From Atrina japonica (Eukaryota > Mollusca > Bivalvia > Pterioida > Pinnidae), in the NCBI GenBank assembly GCA_030159075.1, contig BROG01000153.1, positions 1,043,501 to 1,107,500 of the forward strand: a stretch of 64,000 nucleotides of DNA, given 5' to 3'. How positions within the stretch are numbered: the stretch's first letter is position 1; the number at the start of each line of letters is the position of its first letter. This document shows, piece by piece, positions 31,475 to 46,597 of this stretch. Position numbers and translations under genes: made by a program. Below the pieces are notes generated by a model. The model was not told the DNA's origin, did no database searches, and saw nothing but the letters and a program-made list of their open reading frames with translations.

Positions 31475-34400
31475 CCTACCTGCTTACTAGCTCACTCTAG
31501 CTGGCTGCTATTCTCTAACTCTTTCCCTTAGTGCATCTATGCTTCGCATTTCTGCTCTCTCTTTTAGCTCCTTCCTTACCCTTTCCAGCTTTGCTACTTA
31601 ATTAGCGCTTTCTCTCTCTCTCTAGCTCTGCTCTACTATGTGCTCTCTCTGAGCTAGCTCTGGAGCTATTCTCCGTTCATAATCTGCTCTTCTGATCTTC
31701 CTCTTGCTCTGCTAGCAGGCTTGTCTGCTCTCCTAACTAAGCTCTGCTGCTCTTCCTACTACTACTTCTTCTAAGATTCTCTCTCTAGCTTCCTCTCTAC
31801 TCCTCCTAGCTTTCTTACTCTTGATCTTGCTCCCTCTTCTCAACTCGCTCAACCTCTCTCACTAGCTAGCTCTCTTTCTTCTGTCCTGCTTTTCTCTACT
31901 CAGCTCTCTAGCTCCTAGCAACTTACTCTCACTAGACTCCTCCTCGGCTTCTCTCTAGCAGCACTCTATTAGCTCCTACTGCTCTGCTCTTCTCTCCAAG
32001 CCCTTGCTTAGCTCATGATTTTTCTCTCGTCAACCTCTATGCTGCTCTAGCTCTTCTATACCTCTCCTAGCTCTGAAGCTCGTCAGAAGCTCTTCAACTT
32101 TCTCTCTAGCTCCTTAGCTTCCTTGCTTCCTATTATTTCTAAGTCTCTGCGTCATCTCTGCTCTCTAGAGTAGCGTCTCTTAGACCTTAGCTCTCCTTAC
32201 GAGCTCTACTGCTCATTACTACCTCATTAGCTGTCTGTCTCCTTCTCTGCTGCTCCTTCTCCTGCATTCTCCTACTTTCTTCTATCCTACTCTACTACCT
32301 TCTCAGCTCACTCAGCTGCTCAGTTCTCTCTGAGCTTCCTCGTTGCTCTTCTTCTTGCTGCTCCCTGCTTTAGGCTAAGCTCTCCCTCTCTAGCTTATCG
32401 TTCTTTTTGCTGCTCGCTCACCTTCTCTAAGCTCTCTCCTCTCTACTTTGCCCCTCTTTTACTGTCTATTTCATGTCTTCAGAGCTCCTCCTTGCATTCG
32501 CTCTTACATACTTCTACTCTCTATAAGCTCTCTTAAGCTACTCTTCTCTTGCTGCTCTGATCTTACACTACTCTCTTCTTTCGCTCCTGCTCTCTACTCC
32601 CTCTTACGTATACTCCTCGTCATTTTCAAGCTATCTCTTGCTCATTCTAAGCTAGCTGCTTACACTCTATCTCCTCTTCCTTCTTAAGCTACTACAGCAC
32701 TACTTTCTGCCTTTTGCTACTCAACCCTTTCTGGCTACTCTACTATCATAACTTAACCAAGCTGCTATAGCTAAGCTAGCTACTCAGCTTTAACTCCTCT
32801 CTCTAAGCTCGCTTTGCACGCTTGCTCTCCTACTCCCACTACAGCCTCCTCCGTCTTCTGCTTCTAAAAAGCCTCATATCTTCCCTCTCCTCGCCAAAGC
32901 TAAGCGTGCTAAAGCTCCCTAAAGCTGCTCTCCACAGCTAGCTCAGCTTCTCGCTTACTCTCTCTACAACTTGCTCTTTCTGTTCTTAGCTACATAAGCC
33001 TCTCTAATCTCTATCTTCTCTCTTCCTCCTAGCTCAGCTTCTCTCTAACTTCGCTCTCTTGTTCTCCTGCTCTCTCTATCTTACATCTTCTCCTCTTTCC
33101 CTTATGCTTGCTTCTAACTTCTACTCTCTCTCTGCTTTCTGCTGGTCTTACTTCTCTACTCCTAACTACTCTACTATTCAGCTACAAACTCTCTTCTCTT
33201 GCCTTCAGCTTTAGCTGTCCATCCTCTCTCATGCTCTGCTGAGTCTTCTTTCACATCCTTCTACTCCCCTTACATCTCTCTTTTGCTCAAATCTTCCTAT
33301 AAGAGCTAACTCTTCTCTATCTCTCTCTTCTTTCCGTCTAGCTTGCTCTATGTTTCCATCTCGCTCTACTCTCTAACTCTCTATCTCTCTGTCTTCTCTA
33401 CTCATTTCCTTACTCCGTCCTCCTCTCTGCTAATCTATCTCAACTTCCCTTAGCTACATAGACTCCTAGCTCAGGCTTCAGCTTCCCTTCGTCTTTTAAA
33501 CTTTCCTATCTCCTTACTATACTCTGCACTACTACTACTCTCTGACTCTATTCTTCTCTCTCCGTAACTCTTCTCCTTGTAACTCCGCATCTTAACTCTT
33601 CTCGCAGCTCCTAGCTAGTCCTCTTCTGCTACTCAGCTCTAACTAGCTGGCTATGCGCTTCAGCACACTGAGCTCTCTATAGCTTCATTCTCTTTAATCT
33701 CTTACTCTACTTAAGCCATCCCTTCCTAACTATTTTTCATCCTCTAACTACTCCCATGAGCTCATACCCCTCTCCATGCCGCAATCTCAGTTCTAGCTCT
33801 GCTCTTATACCTCTCCTTCCTTACTCTTTCTACTTCTTCTCTGCTACGTCAGCTCTTGTCTCTGAACTCTTACTGTTCCTTACTTAGCTTCTAGCTCTAA
33901 GCTCCTCTGCTGCTATCTTAACTCTCTCTTTTCTCTTCCCTCTTCTCTCTCTCCCTAGCCTCTTCCTCTCGTTCTCTTAGCTTCCTCTCTTTCGAACTCA
34001 GCTTCCTCTGGCTCCTCCGACTGCTGCTAGCTTCTTTGCTCTAGCTCTGCTGCTTTCTAAACTACTTCTAACGCTCACAGCTAAGTCCTCTAGCTTAAAG
34101 CTTCTACTCTCATTTTAACTTTCTCTTGATTCTTCGCTCTTCCTTCTTCTCTCTATCTACGCTCACTCGTTCTCCGTCATCTTCTCTCTTTACTCTCTGC
34201 TTTACTTCTCTCTACTCCTAGCTCTCGAACTTCTTGCTCTATCTCTCTGCTACAGCTGAGCTGTCTCTTACTCTACTCTCTCCTACTGTCTCTCTTTTCT
34301 CAGCTTTTTAGAACTAGCTTATGCTGCAACTCTCTTCTATCTCTTCTAGCAACTCTATCCTCTTGAGCTGCTCTACTTCTTTTCTTACCTTCTTCTCTAA

Positions 34401-37400
34401 CTCTGACTCTACAGCTCCCTATGCTCATTGCTATGCTTGACTGTAGACCTCTCTCTCTACTTTCCTAGCTCTAGTTCTACTCAGCTTACATACTTGCTCT
34501 GGCAACTGCTTCATGAACTCCTCCTCTGCCCTTCTTCTCTTTCTCTACTTAGCTGATCCTTAACAACTACTCTTTCCAATTTTCGGGCTCCTACTCTCGT
34601 TGCTCTCTCTATCACTAGGGCTTTTTGCTGCTGCCTCTTTACTCCTCTCGTCACTGACTTATCTCCTACGTATAGCTGATACTAACTTCTTCTCTCTAAC
34701 TGCTTCACCCTACTCTTTCTAGCTCTTCCTTAACTTCTCTCTGCACTACTACTTTTTCTGTTACTAGCTCTCACTACTTGCTCTCTACTAGCTCCCTTTG
34801 CTCAGCTCTGTACTTCTCTCTAAAAAGCTCTTGCTGTCTTTCGTATCTCTCTGCCCCTCTCTCTGCTACACTATCTGCTCTACTCTGTCTTCTCTTCTCA
34901 TACTTGAAACTACTCTAGCTCTCTAACTCCCTCCCTTCCTCTGCTTTCCTGCTACATTGCTATGTCAGCTGTCTTCATAGCATCTACTTCTTCCCTCTAG
35001 CTACTGTCTGTCAGCTAGGGGCTCCACTGTCTTCTCTTCCTTCTCTACTAGCCGTGTGCTATACTAGCTAGTCTCTCTTCTGACTCTCTGCTTTCACCAC
35101 GCTTCTTTTCTCTCTCTACTAGCAACTCTCTCAGCTCCTTACCTGAGCTAGGGACACTCTTACTCATCTACTCTCTACCTACTTCTTGCTACTGCTCTAC
35201 TAGTCTATTATCTACTTAAAGCTATGGCTCCTGAAGCTCTCTTGCTCTCCTTCCTTTATGACTCGCTGCTGCTCTCTTATTTCTCTTGCTCTGCTTCTCT
35301 AGCTCTCTGCTGAGCTTCTGTCTCTTCACTTAACTCCTTTACATTTCCTATTAGTCTGCTACTCCTCACTATCTGCATTTGTTTTTCTTCTGTAGCTACT
35401 CTGTAATCTCCTCTCTCTCTCTTCCTCAAGCTAACTCTACCTAGCTACTTTCATCCTGTATCTACTTATCTATAGCCTCGCCTTACTCCTACTCTCTAGC
35501 TTTCTATACTGCTCGCACAGCCTTCTTCGAATCTTGCTTCGCTCTCCTGGCCTTACTCTCCTCTCTCTATTTTCTGTCTCTCTCTCGCTGCTCATTCCTC
35601 TAACAGCTCACTCTGCTCTATAATTACTAGCTCTCTTCTGCTTTTTATTGCAGCTATTGCTCTTCCTGACATCTAACCTCCGATAGCTCTCTGCTTTCTC
35701 TAAGCTCTATTCTGAAGCTAACTGCTGCTACCTTCTCTGCTACTTCTCCACCCTTACATCTGCTTCTTTACATGCTCTACTCTCCTCTCTTCTCGCTCTC
35801 ACTTGCTCTAGCTACACCTACTCTGTACTCCTCATTTGGCTCCTGCATAACTCTCTGAGACTCCACTCCTAAAACCTCTCCTCTTTCCTTTTTCGTGCTC
35901 TCTTAGCTCTACTCCTCCTTCGCTAGCTCTCTTCTCTCTCTCTCTCTAGCTTCTCTCTTCTGTTCTAACTTTAGCTATTACTCCACTCTGTCTTCTTTCC
36001 TACTTCTCTCGTCCTAGCATCTCTCGTTCTCATTAGCTTCAACGCTCTCACTCTGCTACTCGCTGCTAGCATCTCATCGCTTCTTCTACAGCTTTTCTTG
36101 TGTACAGCTACCACTCACTCTCTCTTGAATCTCTGCTAGCTCCTCCTGCTACTCCTCTCTTTCCTTCTACTCCTAGCTCTCCCTGCTGCTCTCTTCTACC
36201 TCCTTCTCTGCCTCTACGTACACTTCTCTTCTCTTCTCAAGCTCTCGCTATTCTCTTTACCTGTCTCTCACCTACTAGCGTCTTGCTCTTAGGCTTCTCT
36301 TCTCTCACTTCACTACTAGCACGTTCAGCTGCCTTGCATAGACTTCTCTCTCTTTCTCTTGCTCTCTATCTTACTACTCCTGCTTCCTAGCTTCAGACCT
36401 GGCTCTACTCTCACTTTCTCTTCTCTTCTTAGTAGCGTTCTCTCTTCTTATCTCTGCTTCTACTCTGCTGCTCTCTTTCTGCTCTTCTTCTTTAGACTCT
36501 TCCTAAGCTCTCCTCTCTTTGCTCTAGCCTCTACTCTTCTGCATTCTCTTCTTTCTACATCTATAAAGCTACTAGACTCTCTACTGCTCCTGCTCTCTCA
36601 TGCTACTTCTAAACTACCTTCTCTCCTTCTTCGCCTCACTATCTGCAATTCTCTTCACTTCTAAATCTTCTCTCTAGCTACTCTACTTTCCGCTAGCGTA
36701 TAACTTTACGTCTCATGCTCATATTCCCTCTCTCTAGCTCTGCCTCTACTTACTCTTTTAAGCTCTATTCTCTGAAGCTCTACTTCACTATCACTGTACT
36801 CTCTTCTCCCTTTCATCTGTGCTTCTCGCTACTGTCAGCTCTCTCTACTGCTTCTACTAACTACTCTAGCTCCCAAACTCTTCACGTTAGTCTCCTTTCT
36901 TTTCCTCTGCTAACTATCTCACTAACTCTCGACTACCTAGCTCATCACTCAGCTCTAACTACCCTCTTGAAGCTCTCTCAGCCCCCCCCTTGCCTCTCTC
37001 TACTTCACTACTCTTCTAATAGCTCATCTAGGCTTAAATACTCTGAGCTCTGCCTTCTTAACTTCTTTCCTCTTTTGTCTCCTCTGCTCTAACTATACTT
37101 TCTATTCCTTCACTCTTCTTACTGCCTGCTCTCTCTACTAACACATCTCTAAGCTCCTTACGACTCTACTTCTGGCATCTCCTTTCTCATGCTCGAGCGC
37201 TTAACTAACTCACTTCTTGCTTCGTACTACAGCTCAGCTCCTTTGCTCTCTGAGCTTGCTACTCTCTAGCGTACTGCTCTCTATCTTCTAGCTTAAAACT
37301 CCCTTCCGTGCTCTGTTCTCTAGCTAGCTCTCTCTCTACTCTTGCTCCTTTTTTGCTAGCTGCTCGCCTGCCTCTAACATAGCTCACATTCTACTACTTC

Positions 37401-40400
37401 CACCGCTAATAACTAACCCTCATCCTGACATTCTACTGCTGCTTCTTTCTCTACTAAGCTCGATCTTCTGGTCTACTGCTACTAAGCATTCTTCTAACTT
37501 TCTATTCAAGCTCTTCTCCTACTTCCTGCTCCTTCTACTCTTTGTAACTCTGCTACTGTCATATCTACCTTTCTACTCTCTCCTACTCTTCCTATCTCTC
37601 TCTCCTATCCATTACCTGTAAAACTGATATCTACTACTACAGCCAATTCTTTCCCTTTCTACAGCTCATCTACTGTCAGCCCCTACTCGCTCTGCTCTCC
37701 CTGCTTCTCGTTCTGCATCTACCTCTCTCAGCTTCTCCTTCTATCGTCCATACTCCACTACCTGATCTACCTACTACTCTACTCTCCAGCTCTTCTTCTC
37801 TAGCTTCTCTTCTTTGCTGCTCTCTTCTTGCTTCCTTCATTCACCTAAATCTACTGTTTGTCTACTCTCCTCTTCCTACACTAACTATTACTGCTCTCTT
37901 ACTAGCTTCCTCTTGCTCTTAGCTCTACCATTAACTTGCTACCTCTCTAGCTACTCTTCCTCTCCTCTTTTACTGATCCTCTCTCTAACATCAGTCTCTC
38001 CTCTCTGCTCTCCTTAGCTCCTCTCTCTGCTCTTCTCTAGCTTCATCTGCTTCTGACCTACTACTGTCATAGCTTCCTCAAGCTCAGCTATTCGCCCTTT
38101 TTTGTGCACCATTACTCCTGGTTCGCTCTACCTTGGCTTTAGCTCGCTACCTCTAGCCTTCTATCATCTACTACTGTGCTCTACTAGCTGCTACCACTAC
38201 CTATTCTCTTATTCTCTCTCTGCTCTCCTCAACTCTCTCTTTGCTCTACACTTTTCCTCTCTCTTCTAGCTGTATCACTTCTTACTAGCTACTAATCTCT
38301 CTAGCTTTCATAGCTCTGTCTACTTCACAATCTCTCTGCTTACAGCTGCTATCTCTTCTGCCTTCTCATCTCTTCTAGCCTTCTTCTCCAATAGCTCACT
38401 TACACAGAGCTTGCTCTCTCTATGCTAAAGCTTACTTCTAGCCAGTCTCTACTCTAACTGACTACTGCTCTACCTCTGCTGCTCTCACTAGCTAGCACAG
38501 CTAGAAGCTCTCTCTCTCTCTCTTCTTACGCTACTGCCGGTATGTATCTGTCTCTTGCTAGACTGCTCTTCACTCTTCTCTCATCAACTCTAGCTTCTGC
38601 TCATTCTATTCTAGCTTCATAGCTCTCTCTCTATCTCTCGGGCTCTCCCAGACTCTGCTAACCGTCCTTCTGCTCCTTTCTAGCTTCTACTTCTTGCTGC
38701 TGCTCTTCTCAAGCTACTCCTCCTAGCTCTCTCTTCTTTCTCTCTCTCTTTCTCATCTAGTCTGCTCTTAGTCTATCGACAAGCTCTACCTACTACAGAC
38801 TCATCACTGTCCATAGGCGTACTAAGTCACTCCTCCTTTCATTGCTAACTCAATTGCAACATTTCCTAAACTTTCCTCCTATCCTCGCTTACTCACCACT
38901 CTCACTTACTCTAAAACTACTCCAGACTTTTCTTACCTACTCTCGTTCTCTACTACCTGCTGCCGCTAGCTCCTGTTCTCAGTCTGCTACTGCTAGCTAT
39001 AAACTCTCATGTTGCTACTCTTAGACTGCCTTCTTCTCTCTCTATCTTGCTCGACTGCTCCGTACTCCCTTAGACTAGCTATCGCTCTATCTGCTCCTTT
39101 TCTTGATCTAACTCGCTGCTGCTTCTTTAGCTACTTATTTTCCTCTCCTCCTGCTCAATTGCTTCTGCTCTCTCATATTCTCTCATCTAGCTTCTGCTAC
39201 TCTTCTCACCTCCCTGCTCTAAAACTTTGCTCTAGCTCATTCCACTACTGCTGCTTGCTGCTTCAGTCTACTACTTCTTGCTCCTATCTACTTCTGTTAG
39301 TCTCTATACCTTCTCTCTATGCACATGCTCTAGCTCTCTTTCACGTCCTCTACAGCTACTCTACCTTCTCCTCTCCTATCTCTCTCACCTACCCTTTCGT
39401 GCTTCTGCTCAACTACTAACTGACTACACTCGGCTACTCTTGAGCGTCTTCTCCTCTTCTGCTTTGCCGTACTACTGCTCTAATCTCTTTAGCTTCTCTC
39501 TCTCGCACCACCATACTCCTGATCTAACTGCTAACCTACTAACTTCTAACTGCTTTAGCTACTCGTTAGCGCTCTGCCTCTTCTCTACTTTGAGCTTAGA
39601 GCTCTTACAGCCTCTCTTGTGCTCTCCTCATTCTGCTACTACTTCTTACTCACTTCTGCTTCCATTCTCTAGCTTACTCTACTTTACTCTTCTACTTCAA
39701 TCTAGCTCTCTACTATTGTCAGCTATTCTACTTCCTCTCTCTAACTACTTCTTTGCCTCTTGCTAGCTACTCTTCTACTCTTCTCTACACTCTAGCTGCT
39801 AGCGTTAGACTCTCTCTCTTCTCTGCTCAGTTATCTTCTAGCTCCTAAGCCCCTACCTACTCTGCTATCTAGCTCTGCTACCTAACTCTCTCCCCCCCCC
39901 TCCTCCCTCTCCTTCATCTACTCCTTCTCTCCTGCTTCCTCCTCTCTCTCCTCTCTGTTACACACTGCCTACTCTGTACTCCTCACTTCTCTCTACTTCT
40001 TCTTGCTGTTCTTTCTCTCGAAGCTTTTACTATTCTGCTACTTGCTCTGGCTGTGATCTTTACTGCTTCCATGCTCTAACCTATCTCTCTTGCTTGCTTT
40101 ATCACTCTAGCTCGAGCTACTCTTCGATAACTCTCTATTCTATACTCTCTCTCTTCACTCGCTCTCCTGCTCTCCACTCCTACCTCATACTCTCTTAGCT
40201 CAGCCCTCCTACTCGGCTCCCTGCTTTAGCTTACTCTTAGACTCCTATCAGCTGCACCTCTTGCTCTAGCTTCTAGCTTTCTACTCACCTTTACTCTAGC
40301 TCCTTCACTCTCTCCTCTCAGCATGCTTACTTCTACCTACTCTGCCTGCTCTCTGGCTGCTCTTTGCTACCTTAGCCTATGGCTGATCAGCTCACTGACT

Positions 40401-43400
40401 CTCCTCTCGTTCTCAGGGCTCTACTGCTCATTCTACTCTACTAACTGCTGCTACTCTAAGCTATCTGCGTTTCTGCTAGCTTAGCTCTCTCTCTCTGCTT
40501 CTCTCTCATACAAGTCTGATCTTACTTAACTCCTCGTCTATTCTTCTCTAGCTGCTGCTTCTAGCTTACTTACTCTCTAGCTTTCTGCTGTACTATCCTT
40601 CTAACTACCTTTCAGCTTCTCTTAGCTAGCCTGCCCTAAGCTCATGCTCGTTTGGCTACTCTGCCGCTACACCTCTGGGCTTCTCCTATCTCTTTAGCTC
40701 TCTATTCTACTCGTCTTACTTCTATTCCTACTCTAGCTTCCTCGCTCTCTCTGCTCTGCCTTCTCTTTACTCTACTCTACTTGGCTCCTCTCCTTCTCTT
40801 CTCACTGCTCCAGCTACTTCTCTCACCTCCATTTCGTCTGTCTAGGCCTTTCTAGCTAGCTACTCTCTTTTAGCTACTCCTGCTTTTTTCTACTCTCTTC
40901 ACTCTCTCTGCTCTTCCTCCTCTACTACTAACTCCTCACTACTGGCGCTCAACTCTTTGCTCACGTCTATGGTCAGCTAGCTCTCCTCGCTGCTAAGTCT
41001 ACTCTAACTTCTCTCTACTACTCTCTTCTTCTCTTCAGCTAGGCCTACTGCTCGCTATCCTAACTCTCTAAGCTCCCTACTGACATCTTCTCTCTAAATG
41101 CTAGCTACCTTGCTACTCATCTGTCTTCTACCTGTCTCTACTTGCCACTCTTTTAAGCTCTATCTCTCTTCTTTAAAACCTCGTCCTCTAGCTTCTGCTC
41201 GCTCTGCTCTACTCTCTCTGGCTCTCTGGCTCTGTCCCTTGCATATTTTTTTTGCTTTGCTTTGCTAGCTGTGCTGTCTCTTCTCTCTGTCTCATAGCTA
41301 CTGCTAGCTCTGATCCTTTACTTCTAAACTCTCCTCTCTAAGCTCTTCCAGCTCCTCATCTCTAAAGCACCTTCTCTCTCAGCTGCTCTACTCACTAGCT
41401 AAGGCTCTAGCTAAGCCTCTCTTCTCTGCGGCTTTGCTCTCTCCTCTGTCCTTCGACTCTCTCTCTCTCTCTCTAACTATATCCTACTCCTCTAACCATT
41501 CTCTCTACTCTGCTCTATTATGCGTGGCTTCCCTCTCAGCTCTTACTCTCTACAACTCACACTCCTCTTCTCGCTACTCTCTCGTTCTACTTTTTTGACT
41601 ACTGCTCTCTGGCTTCACGTCTTACTTCTGCTTGCGTTACCTCTCTTGCCTACTCTCTGAGCTTCCTCTGTAGCTTCCCTTCCTAATCTCTCTAATCTCT
41701 TGAGCTGCTCTCTAGCTAAGCCTTTCTCTTCCTGCATCTCAAGCTTCCCAATCAGCTCTCGCTCTCTACTCTCTCTTAATAGCTATGCTGCTGGCTTCAT
41801 CTCTCTCCTGCTCTCCTTATGCTACTCAACTCTCTCTTCTTCCTCGTCTTTCTTTCTAAGCATTTATTTTGCGTGAGCTTGCTGCTTCTCTATTTAAGTA
41901 GCTAGCTCCTCCTCCTGATGCTCTCTCTATCTATCTCTTCTCTTCTAGCCAGCTGAAAACTCCTCGACTAGCTCTACAGCCTCTTAGCAGATCTCATCTA
42001 TCTCGTTCTGCTACATCTATAGCTTACTCTCTCAAAGAGCTCTATCTTCTTCTCCACTCAACTCTAGAGCTTCTACTCATCTCTTACTGCACTACTCTCA
42101 GCTAAGCTCCTTCCTACCCTCTACTTAACTTCTTCTCTCTCATTCCGCTCTCTGGTACATAGCTGCTTTCCTGCTCTACTGCCTGTCCTCTCGATCTCTC
42201 ATATCAAGCTGTCTCTCTACTGCTACTCTTAAGCTCTCTATTTGCTGCCATGCTTTATTTCCTCTCATAACTGCTTAACTCTCATAGCTTCTCTCTCCTT
42301 CTAGCGCTCGCTCATAACTAGACTCTCATTCTGCTACTCTATACTATTCTACTTAGCTACTACTAGCTTCACCTAGCTAGCGTCTTCTTTCCTTGCTCTT
42401 GAGCTCTCCTCTACTGCTCTAGCTCTCTCTCTCACCCTCCTCTCTGCTGCTCCGACGTCCAATCAGCTGCTCTCCTCTTACTTCTCTCTAGCTAACCTTC
42501 GCTCCTCTACAGCTTGCTCTCTACCTCTAAGCTCCTTAACTTACTTAGCTTCTACTACTTCTCTCTCTTCCTTGCTCTCTTTCTCCTCTCTCCTCTCTTT
42601 CCTATCCTAGCTATCTCTCTCTTACCTTAGCGTCTTCTGCTCTGAGCTTCTCTGCGTATACTGGCTACTCTTATGCTTACTACTACTACTCTCTCTCTGC
42701 TAGCTTCTCTTCGTCTCTCTGATGCTGACTCTTTCTCTGCTCTCTCTCTCAGCTCTGTCCCCTCTAGCCTGACTCCTCTCTTAACTCCTCTCTTCTCTTA
42801 CTCTGGAGCATGCCTCTTATTTCTCTACTCTGCTTCTCTCTAACTCCTAGCTCTCTATGCTCCAACCATCTTTCAGCCTCTCCTCACTCTATCCTATATA
42901 GACTCTACTTCTGCTACTGGCTACTACTCTAGCTCTTCTGCTCTCAGCTCTAACTCTCTACTCTAGCTCAAAGTCTTTACTCTTCATCTCTAACATCTCT
43001 CTCTCGTTTTATCTTCTTGGCCTCTGCTTGCTTTTCTTGCTACTCTACAGCTGCCTTCTAGCTTCCCTAAGCTTCTTATCATTCTAAGCGCTCTTCTAAC
43101 GCTAGCTACTCTCTTGCTGCAACATAGCTTTGCTCTCCCTCTATCTGCTCATTCTTTCGTAAGCTCATTGAGCTCTGAGCCTCAGCTTCTTCTTCTGCTC
43201 TAAACTTTCTGCTTCTCACTAACTCTCTCTCTCTTCACCTCTCTTGCTCTTCTCCTCTTCTCTTCTCTTCTAGATATCTTCTTTCTCCTCATTCACTTCG
43301 CTCTAGCTTCTTACTTAGCTCTCTTCTTGTTCTAGCTCTCTCAGCTTGCCTATCCTCCCCCTCTAGCTCTCTCTACTCTGTCTCTACTTAATTCTACAGC

Positions 43401-46400
43401 TCTTAACTACTCTTCTCATACTGCTGCTCATCAGCTCTCCTAGCCACCATCGCACTAGCTTCTACGTCTCGCCTCTCTATGCTTCTCAGCTGCTAACACT
43501 TCTGCTCTCAAACTCCTAGCTACTCTCTCTTCTTACTCTCAAGCTCCCTTTCTTCTAGTCTGCTATATCGAGCTCTCTCTCTCTCTACTTGACTCCTGTC
43601 TCATACAACAAACGACTCTTCCTACTGACTCTTATCTCTCTACTCTCGTCCTACTCTCACTTAGCTCTCTTCTACTCTTAGCTGCTGCTAGTCTACTAAT
43701 TAGCTAGCTGGAGCTCTCTCCCTCTCTTAATCCTTCTTACTTCTGTCTTCTTCTTACTTCTAGCTCATCACAAGCTACTGCTTACTGCTGGTTTCTCTCT
43801 CTCTATACTACTCCTTCTACTGCTCTTCAGGCTACTCTTAGCCGTCTCGCCTACTCTGCTCTGCACCCTAGCTCTCTAGCTCTCTTCTTCTACTGACTGT
43901 CTAAGCTCTTCCTTCTCTCTAACTACCTATTCTTTTGCTCATCTAGAGTCTCTCTAACTCCTCTTAATCTTCTCATGCTCCGTGTCCTACTCTGCTAGCT
44001 CTCTTCTCTCAGCTACTCTTCCTTCTTCATCCTACTCATCTTGCTACTCTCTCGTCTAGCTCTGCCCTCCTAACTACTTACTGTCTCTACTCTCTTCTTC
44101 TCTCTCTGCTTCTCTCCTCTGCTCTTTTCCTTCCTTCAAGCTTCTTAGCTCCTCAACTGCTCTCTGTCCTCCTCCTTCCGTAGCTTCTCTTTCTTCACTC
44201 ACTTCTAAGCTACACTTTTTACTGCGTCACTTCTCTCTTGCTCTTGCTTACTTGCTAACTTCTTCTTCTCTTGTCAACTCTTCGAAGCTCTCTACCTATG
44301 CATCTTGCTCTTACTCCTAAGCTCTTCTCTTCCATCTCGCTTGTCAGCACTACTCTCCTCTACTAATCTGCTCTGCTCTAACTCACTTAGCTCTGCCATC
44401 CTAGCTCCTGCTCTTAGGCTTGCTCCTCTCTACTCTTCTGCCTCTAGCTCCCTCTCTAGCTCTCTCCTCCTACTCTACTCCTCTCTCTATACTCTCCATC
44501 GTCTTGACTGCTCATCCTCTCTGACGTAGCTTCATCTTCTCGCTAAGCCTCTCCTCTTGGCTCTCCTTACCTTTCTACTCTAACCGTCTCTGCTTCGTAC
44601 TCTTCTCCCTCTCTTTCTCTCTTTACTTCCTTTCTCGCTATCTTACCTGCCTCACTTCTCTATAGACTCTCAAGCTGACTACCTACTATCTCTACTCTTT
44701 TAGCTCTAGCTATCTCGCTTAGGCTCTTACTTCACTGCTGCTTTATCCTTGCTACCTACTCTTTCTAGCTAGCTACTAGCTTCTCTATGATCACTGAGCT
44801 CCTCTCTTAGCTACTGTCTGCGTTGCTCTAGCTTACTAAGCTGCACTCCTCTACTATCTTCCTAGCTACTGGCTCTTTCTGGCCTTAGCTCTCTCTCATA
44901 GCTTCTCTCTGCTACTCTCTACTCTCTCTCTAGCTCTCTCTCCTATCTCTTACAACATCTACTAGCACGTTCTAATTCACTTCACTACTCCTCTCCCTCC
45001 ATAGCTCTTACTAGCTTTGACTTTCTCCTCTCTACTTATTAACTTCGCTGCTTGCTCTGCTACGCAACACTCTTTACTGCTTCGCTCTCTCCTACTCTCT
45101 TGCTCTCTGTAGCAAGCATCTCTTTACTTCTTCTACTCTCATCCTAGCTCTCTTTACTTTTACTTACTACTTTGGCTAGCCTCTACTCTCTCTCCTCTCT
45201 TCTCTGCATGCCTGCTGCTTCTCTAGCAAGCTCCTTCTCTTTCTCCCACTTCTCTAGCTCTCTGCTAGCTAGCTACTCTTACCTTACTCCCTCTTGCCTA
45301 AGCTCCTGGCTCTTAACATTCTCTCCCTCTAGCTTTCTCCTGCTCTACCTCCTTACTATGCTTCTTGCTCTTCTTGGCCCTCTCCTCTGTAAACTCCCTT
45401 CTCTTCTCTCTTGCTGACTGCTCTCCAACGTACTCTCTCTCCTCTATGCTTAGCTTCTTTAACTCGGCTCTACTCCTTCTCCTACTGACACTGCTCTACT
45501 CTCTCTCTGACTACTGACTAGCTACTACTCTCTCTTACTGCTACTTACTATTCTCTCTACTTTACAATTTACTCTCTCCTCACCTCTCCAGCACTTACTA
45601 ACCTCCTATGTCTGCTCTAACTTCCCTCTCTTTTTACGCTCAAGCTCTGCTTTTCTCCTAGCTATCTGCTCCTCTTGCCTCGCCTCTCAACTTCTGCTAT
45701 TACTAGCAACTTCTAGCTTAAGCTGCTCTCTTTCTACACGCTGCTCTACTATACTTTAGCTAACTATTCGTCTCATTCTCGCTCCTGAGCTACCTTCGCT
45801 ACCTGCTCTGCTCTCTGTGATACCTATCTCTAACTCTTTCTTAGCTCTTCTCTCACTAACCTCAACTTCCTCTCTTCTCTGAGCCTTGAAGCTGCTTCTT
45901 CGTTGCTTGCTACCAGCTGCTTACTCTGCTACCTCTAGCTCTGCTACTCTATCGGTACTGCTCTGCTGGTAGCTCCTCTCTAGCGCCTCCTATCCTAGCT
46001 CTAAGCTAGCTCACTATTTCTATCTCCCATTCTACTCAAGCTTCTTTAGCTCACTTGCTCTAATCAGCTCAGCTAACTGCTCTTCTGCTAGCTCTCCTCT
46101 CTCTTCAACTCTGCTGAAAGCTCTCTGCTCTCTTGTCCTGCTCCTCGCTCCTGCTCTCTTATTCTCTGCTAAATACCATTCTCTGCTGCTCCTTCTTATG
46201 CTCTCTCTTCCTTAACTCTGCTAAGAGCTCTTCTAACAAGCTAGTCTACTCCTCTCTACTCTCTGCTCTTCTACTCTGCTTCTTCTGCTTAGCTGGCTAC
46301 GTCAGCTGTTCTACTTTAGGCTCGCCCGCTACTCTGCTCCTAATAAAGCTCTCTTCTCTACTGATTACTGCACTGACTGCTCTTCTAAGCGGCTCTAGAG

Positions 46401-46597
46401 CTCCTAAGCTACCGTCTCATCTACTCTTTGCCTCTCTATTGCTCTAGCTCTCATACACTCTCTAGCCTAACTCTAGGCTACTGCTCTCTCCTCTACTTAC
46501 TTGCTCTGCTTTCTTCTATACTCTCTACTTCTCTTCTACTCTTCTCCTACTCATCTGGCGTCTCTCGCTCTCTCTGCTTAAGCTCAGGAAGGCTGTC
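31475..46597. repeat. 15.1-kb pyrimidine-rich low-complexity block
   Basis: The whole stretch on the plus strand consists of C/T-rich text with scattered AGCT, CTACT, GCTGC and CTCTCT words. G is mostly found in GCT and A mostly in AGC, ACT or AAC. No stable repeat unit is visible, although the composition is uniform throughout. Numerous Ser/Leu-rich open frames (for example 39009-39419 and 39278-39766) follow from the base composition. The block is flanked by perfect 105-bp direct repeats and splits the mariner relic. It may be a strongly decayed satellite or a consensus/basecalling artefact in a CT-rich tract. No gene is supported inside it. Confidence 0.85.

Noticed and set aside
31111..31531. 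Three overlapping Cys/Ser-rich frames
   Set aside because: Artefact of the 31-bp tandem repeat rotating through all frames.
31475..46597. Dozens of Ser/Leu-rich open frames on the plus strand
   Set aside because: They follow from C/T-rich base composition; there is no domain, codon structure or splice evidence, and frames overlap freely.
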